Assembly (NCBI RefSeq): GCF_019754935.1 | Contig: NZ_JAGSOA010000003.1 | Location: 248,001 to 312,000, forward strand | Source of the DNA: Corynebacterium parakroppenstedtii | GTDB taxonomy: Bacteria; Actinomycetota; Actinomycetes; Mycobacteriales; Mycobacteriaceae | Length of the DNA: 64,000 nucleotides | Direction of reading: 5' to 3' | In this document: positions 52,834-60,522 of the stretch, piece by piece | How the letters are laid out: each line of letters opens with the position of its first letter | Position numbering within the stretch: the first letter of the stretch is position 1 | Made by a program: the position numbers and the translations under genes | The notes under the pieces: model-generated | What the model saw: the letters and a program-made list of their open reading frames with translations, nothing else | Databases searched by the model: none | What the model was told of the DNA's origin: nothing

Positions 52834-53253
52834 TACATCCTCATTGTGTCCAGTGATGACCTGCGATCCCCTCACAGGCATGTCTGGAATGACTCAGGAC
52901 TTCCATGTCCTATCCATAAAATACATGGCTGTTGTGCCAAAGAAAAGAACGGTCGGCATCTTCTTTACGTTTTACGGGAAGATTGTTGGGTGATAGTGAA
53001 CACAGTTCTAAGGAAACTAACAGCTTCACTCGATGGAACCACCAGAGAATGTCCGTAGATTCATTCATGTCAGTGGCTGACGGAGACTACAACAGGATTC
53101 TCAGTTTTCTACCGACGCAGGGTGCCACGAGTACACAGCGTCACACCACCTGTACACCGCTAGCCACTGAAAAACGGACTCAGGCTTTATGCCGAAGCTA
53201 CTAAGAAAGAAGGGTGATCTATAGAGGACTCTGAGGGAGCAATGGGACAGAGA

Positions 53254-53289
53254 AGCCCGCACCTGCTGGGGAGCAAGGTGCGGGCTTTT
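53254..53289. terminator. Intrinsic terminator between cutinase-like and secreted-protein genes
   Basis: A perfect 10-bp stem, AGCCCGCACC / GGTGCGGGCT, with a 13-base loop. It is followed by TTTT on the plus strand and TTCTCT on the minus strand. It lies 60 bases past the cutinase-like stop, so it likely ends that minus-strand operon and may act in both directions. Confidence 0.75.
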
Positions 53290-53348
53290 CATATCCGCTT
53301 CATGTCAGAGGACGTGCGATCTACGCGAAGCCGCCTACGCAGCGTGGA

Positions 53349-54296
53349 CTATGTGTTGTCGTTAATGAGCCCTTGAGCCCACTGAAGCATCCACGCGATA
53401 GACGTTGTGCCCTCAATAACGTTCGGATTGGTGCCATATTGAATATGCAGCGAATTACCCGTGAATAGCGCGTCCACGTTCTCTGGCTCAACCTTCAAGC
53501 TAGTTGGCATATCGCACACGGCGTCACCCGGCGCGCAAATTTCATTGACGCGATCGTTCAGATCTCCCATTCCCCCAGACCGCGGACCACGGGGAGTAAA
53601 ACCAGGTACCACATTGCCCAGCGCCGCTGCGAATGGTTGCAAGGCAATTTCGGATCCAACGCCTTTTGGTTGAGCCCCGACCGTTTGTCCTTCACCGGTC
53701 ACCCGACGCGGATCAGCAAGCGCGGTGACTCCCGCGACGGTGTCGCTCGGCACGACACCACGGTTATTTCCTATGTCACTCGCAATATCGCCCGCTATGG
53801 CCGCTCCCTGGGAGAACCCCATGATGACGAATGTCGTCGCAGGGCAATGATCGTGGGTTGCGGATAGTTCAGCGTTAACGATGCGGACTCCCTCATTAAC
53901 CGAGTCCGCGTAATTCATCTGGTCCAACGTCGCCAGAGTTTTCATCTGGGCGGGGTAATTCGCCGTCCAGACCTTCACAGACGATGAATCATTATTCTGC
54001 GTCAAAGGCCCTGTAACGCCCTGGAGCAATGCATCGGGAAATTGTGTCGGATGAAGGGGATCATCACTCGTCGAAGACTCTCCCGTTCCAGGCACGGCAA
54101 TAACCTCGACGGACGGACAATCTGAGGGTTGCTCCGGTTTGCCGGGACCTTCACCATTGTTCGACGGACCTCCAGGGCCTTGGCCTTGCGACCCCATCCA
54201 CTGCGCTATTCCGACGGCGATTGCTCCCAGAAGAATGAGAACACCAACGATGACCAGTAGTTTGCGAAATACTGATCGAGACCCTTTCTGCGCCAT
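53349..54296 (-). CDS. Cutinase-like serine esterase, Rv3802c-type
   Basis: This 315-residue protein is anchored by an N-terminal helix (about 12-33) and followed by a Gly/Pro-rich linker. The alpha/beta-hydrolase core has the nucleophile in MGFSQGAAIAGD, the Asp in APGDAVCDMP and the His in SLHIQYG. Cys pairs (DCPS...HDHCP; EICAPGDAVCD) match the cutinase disulfides. The mycobacterial orthologue by position, Rv3802c, is a phospholipase/thioesterase linked to mycolate metabolism. It acts outside the membrane. It follows the DUF732-like lipoprotein after 24 bases. The genes that normally come next (fadD32, pks13, accD4) are missing. Confidence 0.9.
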   Translation of the reverse strand: MAQKGSRSVFRKLLVIVGVLILLGAIAVGIAQWMGSQGQGPGGPSNNGEGPGKPEQPSDCPSVEVIAVPGTGESSTSDDPLHPTQFPDALLQGVTGPLTQNNDSSSVKVWTANYPAQMKTLATLDQMNYADSVNEGVRIVNAELSATHDHCPATTFVIMGFSQGAAIAGDIASDIGNNRGVVPSDTVAGVTALADPRRVTGEGQTVGAQPKGVGSEIALQPFAAALGNVVPGFTPRGPRSGGMGDLNDRVNEICAPGDAVCDMPTSLKVEPENVDALFTGNSLHIQYGTNPNVIEGTTSIAWMLQWAQGLINDNT

Positions 54297-54320
54297 AGCA
54301 ACAGGTTACATGTCGAGGGT

Positions 54321-54959
54321 CTAGTCACCACACAAGTCGCGGTCGGCCGACTCAGTAATCGCGCGTTCCACCTGGTCCAAGGGCTGGTCCGTGAGCTTCT
54401 GCTCAATCAGCTGTCCGGCCATCGCTCTCACCGAAAAACTGTCCTGCCCCTCAGCCTTTGCCTGGCAGTATTCCATAGCGGACGCAATCACTTGGTCAGC
54501 CGCGGAGCCATCAACGTTGATCTTGTCCTTCTGAATCGTCGACAAGAATTTCTTTTCTTCGTCCGTGCGCTGGCCACGGTTCGGTGCCGGAACTCGCGAC
54601 ACCTCAACCGGGGTTTCATCGTCCTTGGCATCAGGATTATCGCCGACGCCGTTATTGGAATCCGCCGATTTTATAGAACTTGCCGACGACGAACTCGCGG
54701 ATGACTTTGTCGAACTGCTCGATGAACTGGATGACCGAGCTTGAGTGGTCGTGGCGGAATCGGAATCGTCTTGCGTGGCTGTGGAGCCATCACCGCACGC
54801 GGCGAGAACCCCCCCGGCCAGCACAGATGCTAAAGCTAGGGCAGCACCCCGCGTGACTGACGAGCGACGGTTCCAGGCTTGACGGTTCCGACGACGAGGG
54901 GAAGCCAACGGCTGGTCTGCCTCGTGGCCTTCAGCGTCATCAGCAGCATTCGAGCTCAT
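54321..54959 (-). CDS. Lipoprotein with DUF732-like domain
   Basis: This 212-residue protein starts at the ATG at 54959 (GGTGG upstream); an in-frame ATG eight codons earlier is less likely. A basic n-region leads to the lipobox LAGGVLAAC, so Cys (about residue 54) would be lipidated. A Ser-rich linker (about 75-105) is followed by a roughly 80-residue helical domain with two Cys (MEYCQAKAEGQDS and RDLCGD) typical of the small DUF732 fold. It sits between cop1 and the cutinase-like gene, as in other corynebacteria, and is probably exported to the cell wall. Function unknown. Confidence 0.82.
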   Translation of the reverse strand: MSSNAADDAEGHEADQPLASPRRRNRQAWNRRSSVTRGAALALASVLAGGVLAACGDGSTATQDDSDSATTTQARSSSSSSSSTKSSASSSSASSIKSADSNNGVGDNPDAKDDETPVEVSRVPAPNRGQRTDEEKKFLSTIQKDKINVDGSAADQVIASAMEYCQAKAEGQDSFSVRAMAGQLIEQKLTDQPLDQVERAITESADRDLCGD

Positions 54960-55103
54960 TGTGAATCCACCGCGTGAAGTCATGCGTGTGTCCTTCCCGT
55001 CGTTCCCATCGTCGCTGTTATCTCGACACTGTTATTTCGTCGCTGTCCTCGCGCCATCATAGTGACGGATGGCCCGAGCGTTCACGATCATCCTTACCCG
55101 GAT

Positions 55104-57140
55104 TTACGGTTCCTGAACCTGACCGTTGATCTCTTTAATAGTGCCGTGCTGGAAATCAATGGTCAGACCGCCGGCTGGGATATTTGTCATGTCTGAGGTC
55201 GGGAATCCGTACTTCCCACCTTGGGCACCATTCTTATCCCAGGCGTCGAAAATCCCGCCTTTCATGATGACGTGAGCACCGGTATCTGGAGACCAGTAAA
55301 TGTAGCCCTTGTCGAATTCGGTGAACGCTCCACCATCAACGGATACTTCGTCGGTCTTTGCGAAGCCGAGTTTGTCTGCTCCACCAACGTCTTTGAACTT
55401 CTTGGCAATCTCACCTTGCACATAATGCGCTGTTCCATCTTTTGTCCTCGTCACAATGCCGTTTTGGAACTCTTGGACCGCACCTCCCGCCACTGACTTC
55501 TCATCAGTCGTCGGGTAGCCCAGCTTTCCGGTTTCGTAGCCCGTTGTCCCCCAGGCGTCGAACATCTCCGGCTTCAAAGCATGAGGCCCGGTCTCAGAAT
55601 TCCAATAGATGGATCCGTGCTCAAACGTCACGAAGCGGCCTTTGCCGTCGGGAGAGGTGATCTCTTCGCTCGTCGGGTAGCCCAGGAATGACTTTGGTCC
55701 GCCCATCTCGGCATAATGAGCGCCGATACGGCCCCACAGGTTATGCGCTCCTGTCGACGGACTCCAGAACGTGCGTCCATTCCGGAAATCCTGGATCTTT
55801 CCTCCGTTGGCGCCGTCGTATTCGTCGGAAGTGCACCCGCCAAGCTTGTCCTGGTCTTTCAGTGCGGCACTAGCAATTTCACCCATGGGGACGCAGTTCG
55901 CGCCGCGATCGTTCTGCGACAGACCAAGAGCATCAGCCATGTACGGCCAGGACTTACCCAGTTCGAATTGCCAATACGGCCAGGTGTGGGTTCCAGAATT
56001 CCGGAACGCCGTCGTGACATTGATACCCGCGCGCTTGGCGTGGCTCACGAACGTTTCCGAGGTCATCCGAGCTAATGCTTCTTGCCCGAACGTGAGCCCC
56101 TTCTTCGGAAGGCCCGGCAAGACCTGGCTTTCGTCGTCATAGGATCCGGCTGCTCCCGATCCGGCGGAAACATAGACACCGGTGTTCTTCAACTTGCTGA
56201 CGTTGAGCTTCGGGTCGTGCTCCTTCCAGCCTTCAGACCCATACTGCCCCCACATGTTCTCAGCATTGAAAGGAGACACTGTCTTCATGACAAGACCGAT
56301 CCCCTCGCTCATCCCTGGAGAGCTGGTGTCCAGATAACCCGAGTAGGAGCCGACGAAGTTGAACATGTCCGGGTGCCGTTCGGCAAGGTTCATGGCACCG
56401 GTCGCACCGGCCGACATACCGAAGACGGCGGTCTTGTCATTAGCCCGCCAGCCTTCCTTGAGAATCGGGGGAAGCTCCTGGGTAAGGAAGGACTCCCACT
56501 TGTAGAGCACGCCGCCATCTTCATTCAGCCAGTCGGTATAGAACGAGGCGAGGCCACCCACCGGCAAGACGACGTTGACATTGCGGTCCGCGAATTGCTG
56601 GACAATATTCGTCCCCGCAGTCCACCCGTTCTCAATCTGGTTAGGGACGATACCATCGAGCCCAAGAACCGTCGGGAATGTTTTATCCGGCTGGGAGTAC
56701 CAATCCCGAGCGAGAAGAATCTCAACCTTAATGGGATTTCCTGGCATCGCCTTGGAGTTGATATACAGCGCCACCCGTCGATCAGTTAACCAATCGACGT
56801 GGTCAATGGATACCCCATCGGGGAGGTTATCGAGCTGTTGTTGCTCTGTACGCATCGGGAGCGGCTCAGAAGGAATACTGAGGGGGAACGCATTCTTGGC
56901 GGCTTCTCTTTGAACTGAATCAGGAACATCGGCATGCTCTGCTGGGGCGGCCCCATCGCCGTTCTCAGAACCTTGTGGAGCAGCACTTTCAGAGGCACTG
57001 GGGCTCTGGCTCTCTGCGGGGGCGTCCTCAGCTCTCGCGCCAGTGTGAATAGTCGCTGCACCAAGCATGACAACAAAACCTGTTGCAGCGATCGTGGTGG
57101 GCCACGTCCGACGATGGGAGAGCTTCGAAGAGGCGCGCAT
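55104..57140 (-). CDS. cop1: Trehalose mycolyltransferase with LGFP repeats (Cop1/PS1-like)
   Basis: A 678-residue secreted protein. The signal peptide is followed by an acidic Ala/Ser/Pro-rich segment (about 35-75), the antigen-85-type esterase domain (about 90-400) and a C-terminal array of LGFP repeats (about 450-670, with SFLGYPTSEE, GKLGYPTTDE, DKLGFAKTDE and GKYGFPTSDM). The nucleophile Ser lies in FGMSAGATGAMNLAE, and the late catalytic His in SGTHTWPYWQ. In mycolate-containing relatives it transfers mycoloyl groups among trehalose, arabinogalactan and proteins; LGFP repeats anchor it to the wall. The catalytic residues look intact although mycolate synthesis genes are missing nearby. 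Confidence 0.94.
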   Translation of the reverse strand: MRASSKLSHRRTWPTTIAATGFVVMLGAATIHTGARAEDAPAESQSPSASESAAPQGSENGDGAAPAEHADVPDSVQREAAKNAFPLSIPSEPLPMRTEQQQLDNLPDGVSIDHVDWLTDRRVALYINSKAMPGNPIKVEILLARDWYSQPDKTFPTVLGLDGIVPNQIENGWTAGTNIVQQFADRNVNVVLPVGGLASFYTDWLNEDGGVLYKWESFLTQELPPILKEGWRANDKTAVFGMSAGATGAMNLAERHPDMFNFVGSYSGYLDTSSPGMSEGIGLVMKTVSPFNAENMWGQYGSEGWKEHDPKLNVSKLKNTGVYVSAGSGAAGSYDDESQVLPGLPKKGLTFGQEALARMTSETFVSHAKRAGINVTTAFRNSGTHTWPYWQFELGKSWPYMADALGLSQNDRGANCVPMGEIASAALKDQDKLGGCTSDEYDGANGGKIQDFRNGRTFWSPSTGAHNLWGRIGAHYAEMGGPKSFLGYPTSEEITSPDGKGRFVTFEHGSIYWNSETGPHALKPEMFDAWGTTGYETGKLGYPTTDEKSVAGGAVQEFQNGIVTRTKDGTAHYVQGEIAKKFKDVGGADKLGFAKTDEVSVDGGAFTEFDKGYIYWSPDTGAHVIMKGGIFDAWDKNGAQGGKYGFPTSDMTNIPAGGLTIDFQHGTIKEINGQVQEP

Positions 57141-57289
57141 ACCTGTAGTTCCTTAGTTCTGTGCCGGTAGACATTTTCTTCCGACATCATTATTACCGCG
57201 TTATACGCATGTTACCTATGCGACGCGCGGATAACGGTGTTGTTTATGTGATTTTTTACCGACACTTCGCTTGACGACGGGGGAATACG

Positions 57290-57329
57290 CATAAGACGCA
57301 GGCACCCTAACCGGTACCCGCGTCTTATG
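57290..57329. terminator. Hairpin between cmt and cop1
   Basis: A perfect 10-bp stem, CATAAGACGC / GCGTCTTATG, with further partial pairing inside the 20-base loop. It lies about 55 bases past the cmt stop and 150 bases before cop1. There is no T run, but the position suggests that the two mycolyltransferases are separate transcripts. Confidence 0.55.
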
Positions 57330-57382
57330 AAGGAATATTTACGTTATTTCCCCAGGCCCCCTCGGTGGTGACCCGTGGTGAC

Positions 57383-58576
57383 CTACTGGTCCTGGTGGCT
57401 GTTATCAACCGCGCGCTGGACGTCGCCACCGGTGGCAGCTGCGTCATTCTGAGCAGCGGGAGAGACATCGTCGCCACGAACTCCCGGAACGGTAGCAGAC
57501 CGTGAACCAGGATCGCCTGTCAGCGGCTTATCTCCCTCAGGAACACCCTGACCAGCGGCACTCTGGGTTGCCTGCAAGATTCGGGGACGAACCTTGATCA
57601 ATTCTTCACGCCAGTTGGTCCAGTTGTGAACACCAGCCAATGGGTAATCAATGGTCGGGTTAATCCCCTGCGCACGGAGAGCACCTTCAAACTGGGTGGT
57701 GGTCACACGCGACACAGCTTCCATACCCATCACGGAAACGGAGTAGACAGGGTTAGCGAAGAAGTCGTCCTGCGGGTTCCACCAGCCGGTCGCCGCGGAA
57801 ATGTACACGTCGGTGTTGCGGTATGCGGCCGCGTTCTTCGTCGGATCGTTCTGACGGATGCGGTCGCCGGTCCACATCTGGTCGATGCGGTACCCGCCAT
57901 TTCCGAGCATCGCGCCGGCAATGCCCATGCGCATGATCGGGCTCGAGGTAGCTAAGTAGCCCGAGAAGGACGAAACCTGACGGAACTGGTTCGGGTGATG
58001 AGCAGCCAAGTTCATCGCGCCAGTACCACCCATCGACATACCGGCAACCGCGTTGTTGGTCGGTGAAACGCCGAAGTTGGCCTGGAGATACGCCGGAAGC
58101 TCAGAGCTTAAGAACGTGTCCCACTTGTAGGTTTGGGTGCCGTCAGCTGATGTAGAGGGCTTCTCCCAATCCGTGTAGAAGGAAGCTTTACCACCCAGGG
58201 GAAAGACCTTCGTGATGTTGTCGTCAACGAAAATGTTTTGAGCGTGAGCCCAGTCGATCCAGCCACTGCTGTTCGTGGGGCCGGCGAATCCGCCCAAGAT
58301 GTAGAGGCCGGCATTGCCGTTACCATTGGCTGCCTGAATTTGGACCGGAATGTCCTTGTTCATGGCGTTCGAGTGGACTGTACACTTCTGCACCCAGTAG
58401 GCGGCAGCATCCCATGTACAGCCCGGCCGTAGGGTGTCTCGGCTCCCCTCCGCATGAGCTTTATTTGAGCTCAGGGCAGTGGTCACGCCGAGCATGAGCG
58501 CAATGGCGCTCACCAGCACGGCCACCATAAGCCAGGGCCTACGCATAGCTCCCACACGTCGCGAGAAGCTCATCAT
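57383..58576 (-). CDS. cmt: Mycolyltransferase (antigen 85 / Cmt family)
   Basis: A 397-residue secreted protein with the ATG at 58576 and GAGGAAA upstream. A signal peptide (about 15-45, MVAVLVSAIALMLGVTTALS) precedes a single antigen-85 domain. The Ser nucleophile is in VAGMSMGGTGAMNLAA, the His in AGVHNWTNWREEL, and the GFAGPTNSSGW segment is typical of the substrate cleft. The last 60 residues are Gly/Asp-rich and have no LGFP repeats. In relatives such proteins make trehalose dimycolate and mycoloyl-arabinogalactan. Its place before cop1 matches fbpA/fbpD order. Substrate supply is the open question here. Confidence 0.93.
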   Translation of the reverse strand: MMSFSRRVGAMRRPWLMVAVLVSAIALMLGVTTALSSNKAHAEGSRDTLRPGCTWDAAAYWVQKCTVHSNAMNKDIPVQIQAANGNGNAGLYILGGFAGPTNSSGWIDWAHAQNIFVDDNITKVFPLGGKASFYTDWEKPSTSADGTQTYKWDTFLSSELPAYLQANFGVSPTNNAVAGMSMGGTGAMNLAAHHPNQFRQVSSFSGYLATSSPIMRMGIAGAMLGNGGYRIDQMWTGDRIRQNDPTKNAAAYRNTDVYISAATGWWNPQDDFFANPVYSVSVMGMEAVSRVTTTQFEGALRAQGINPTIDYPLAGVHNWTNWREELIKVRPRILQATQSAAGQGVPEGDKPLTGDPGSRSATVPGVRGDDVSPAAQNDAAATGGDVQRAVDNSHQDQ

Positions 58577-58862
58577 AAAATTTTCCTCTTTCCTCAAGAG
58601 CCTGGGAAGTTCCCTATCTCACTCATCCACGGCACGAACGCGGTCGGCTCGTCAGTAGCCGTCCATCCACCCCGAGGCAGATCCTCACAATCGGCCAGCG
58701 CACCGGGAATGAGCAATCACCGATCACACTCGGTGGAACGATGACACACAATAGTAATCGAATAATACTCTGCCCACGTTACTTCGTGATTTTCCCAAGG
58801 TACGACGATTCACGCGCCGGAACCTCCCAGCCGCACCCGAGCCGCACCCGAGAAGCGTCAGC

Positions 58863-59900
58863 CTAGAAGGACGGCGCCACGTACACCGCGATGAAAATCG
58901 CGATCGCCCACAGGAGCCCCAGTAACTGAAGCACGTGGTCACGGAGTGCTAATTCATCTGGCGCGCCTCCATCACCGCGATCGACGTCGGCTGCGTATCG
59001 CAAAATAGCGACCGTGAACGGCACCATCGAAATCTCGTACCACAGGGCTGACGCGGAACTATCTTTTTGGCCCATCTCAAAGCCCCATAGGGCGTAGGTC
59101 AGCACGACCGCCGTCGCGGACAAGGTCCATACGAAGCGTAAATAGGTGGGGGTATATCCCTCCAGGGATTTGCGAATTTTCGCCCCCGATTTAGCTGCCA
59201 GCAAAATTTCCGAATACCGCTTGCCAGCCGCCATGAACAGGGAACCGAACGCCGCGACCAAGAGGAACCACTGCGAGAGGTCGATCCCGGCAGCGACGCC
59301 ACCACCCATTGCTCGCAAAAGGAATCCCGAGGACACCAACGCGATATCAATCACGGGCTGGTGTTTCCATCCGAAGCAGTATCCCAACTGCAGGATGATG
59401 TAAACGCCGATCACTGTTGCCAAAGCCCAGGCGGACGTCGATAAGAAAGAGACAGCTAATGCAGCGAGAATGAGCACGACGGCCATTCCATAAGCCACTC
59501 CCACTGGGAGCACACCTGCGGCAATAGGGCGGTACCGCTTCGTCGGGTGAGCGCGGTCAGCTTCAACATCGCGGGCGTCGTTAATTAAGTAAATCGACGA
59601 TGCCGCGCAGCAGAAGGCAACGAACGCAATGAAGACGTCCACAGCGACGCGACCGGTGAACATATCCGAACCGGCCGCCGCAGGAGCGGCCACCACCAAG
59701 ACATTCTTCACCCACTGCTTGGGGCGGATGGCCTTGAACATCGCCTCTGGCAGGTTCTTGGGAGCCCGCATTTTCGCGGAGGCTTTATCGTCCGCGTTTT
59801 TAGGAGCCTCGGGGTAAAGACCTCGGGTATGAGGCTCGGACCCAATTAGCGCACCATTGGATTCATTACTGGGATACGGATCGTGTTCATTGCCCGCCAT
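58863..59900 (-). CDS. ubiA: Decaprenyl-phosphate phosphoribosyltransferase UbiA
   Basis: This integral membrane prenyltransferase joins PRPP and decaprenyl phosphate, the first committed step toward decaprenyl-phosphoryl-arabinose for the cell-wall arabinan. I start at the ATG at 59900 (345 residues); an ATG ten codons earlier is also open. The key Asp motif NDARDVEADRAHPTKRYRPIAAG (about 105-127) and nine hydrophobic segments fit the UbiA superfamily. A hydrophilic N-terminus (about 1-55) is longer than usual. It follows the PAP2 gene. The aftB gene usually found after ubiA is missing. Confidence 0.94.
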   Translation of the reverse strand: MAGNEHDPYPSNESNGALIGSEPHTRGLYPEAPKNADDKASAKMRAPKNLPEAMFKAIRPKQWVKNVLVVAAPAAAGSDMFTGRVAVDVFIAFVAFCCAASSIYLINDARDVEADRAHPTKRYRPIAAGVLPVGVAYGMAVVLILAALAVSFLSTSAWALATVIGVYIILQLGYCFGWKHQPVIDIALVSSGFLLRAMGGGVAAGIDLSQWFLLVAAFGSLFMAAGKRYSEILLAAKSGAKIRKSLEGYTPTYLRFVWTLSATAVVLTYALWGFEMGQKDSSASALWYEISMVPFTVAILRYAADVDRGDGGAPDELALRDHVLQLLGLLWAIAIFIAVYVAPSF

Positions 59901-59982
59901 CGTGTCTTTATAACTCCTCTGTGGTGACATTCGCAGTCGCCATCAATCGCACTACCCTGTCAACGCTATCGGCCGCACTAGC

Positions 59983-60522
59983 CTACTGGTGCGTCACAGC
60001 CCGATGAATAGCTTCCGCCGATATTCCTCCTAAGAGGGCCCCGGCTGCAACATCTGTTGGATAATGCACACCGACTGTCATTCGCGACAGCATCATAAGC
60101 GGAATCACTGCCAAAGGCACGCGCGAACCGGTAATCCGTGAGAGCTCAATCATCGCGGCCGTCGTCGACGTCGCATGTGACGAGGGAAAACTCAGCTTCG
60201 ACGGAGTTTTCACCCCGATCCGCACACGCGGTCCGTGGGGCCTGGGACGACGAAGAATACGCTTGAGAATCACAGATGCAGCATGGCTCCCAAACGCTGC
60301 CCCAGTCAGTATTCCCCACTGGGTTCGATGTTTCTCATCCGCGATCATTCCGACGACGCCCAGCGCCAACCAGGCGGCGGCATGTTCACCCGCGTGGCTG
60401 AGCCCCCTGGCCAGAGGCATAACGCCTGGTTTATCCGCAATGGCGCCCTGAATGAATTCAAGCACCCGGGTTTCGTCGAAGGGATCCCCTTTGTGTTGAT
60501 GCCCTTTGTGTTTAGCGTTCAA
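59983..60522 (-). CDS. PAP2 phosphatase, putative decaprenylphosphoryl-phosphoribose phosphatase
   Basis: This 179-residue membrane phosphatase has the three PAP2 motifs KRILRRPRP, PSSHATSTTAA and SRMTVGVHYPTDVAAG. The TTG start at 60522 overlaps the glfT2 stop by 11 bases, with GGAG inside glfT2 as ribosome binding site, so the genes are coupled. In mycobacteria the gene in this slot (Rv3807c) is proposed to remove the 5-phosphate from decaprenylphosphoryl-phosphoribose, linking UbiA to DprE1/E2. That function fits the order glfT2-PAP2-ubiA. Confidence 0.9.
   Translation of the reverse strand: MNAKHKGHQHKGDPFDETRVLEFIQGAIADKPGVMPLARGLSHAGEHAAAWLALGVVGMIADEKHRTQWGILTGAAFGSHAASVILKRILRRPRPHGPRVRIGVKTPSKLSFPSSHATSTTAAMIELSRITGSRVPLAVIPLMMLSRMTVGVHYPTDVAAGALLGGISAEAIHRAVTHQ

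Larger units (their letters stand above)
52710..53348. other. Intergenic region where mycolate condensase genes would be expected
   Basis: About 640 bases. It holds the tRNA-like element (52734-52799), a promoter (52805-52833) and a terminator (53254-53289). The remaining 400 bases carry only short open frames with no similarity I can recognise to acyl-AMP ligase, polyketide synthase or carboxylase sequences. Confidence 0.6.

Noticed and set aside
52846..53204. Plus-strand open frames as remnants of deleted mycolate genes
   Set aside because: The expected genes would be on the minus strand, and the translated sequences show no acyl-AMP ligase, polyketide synthase or carboxylase motif.
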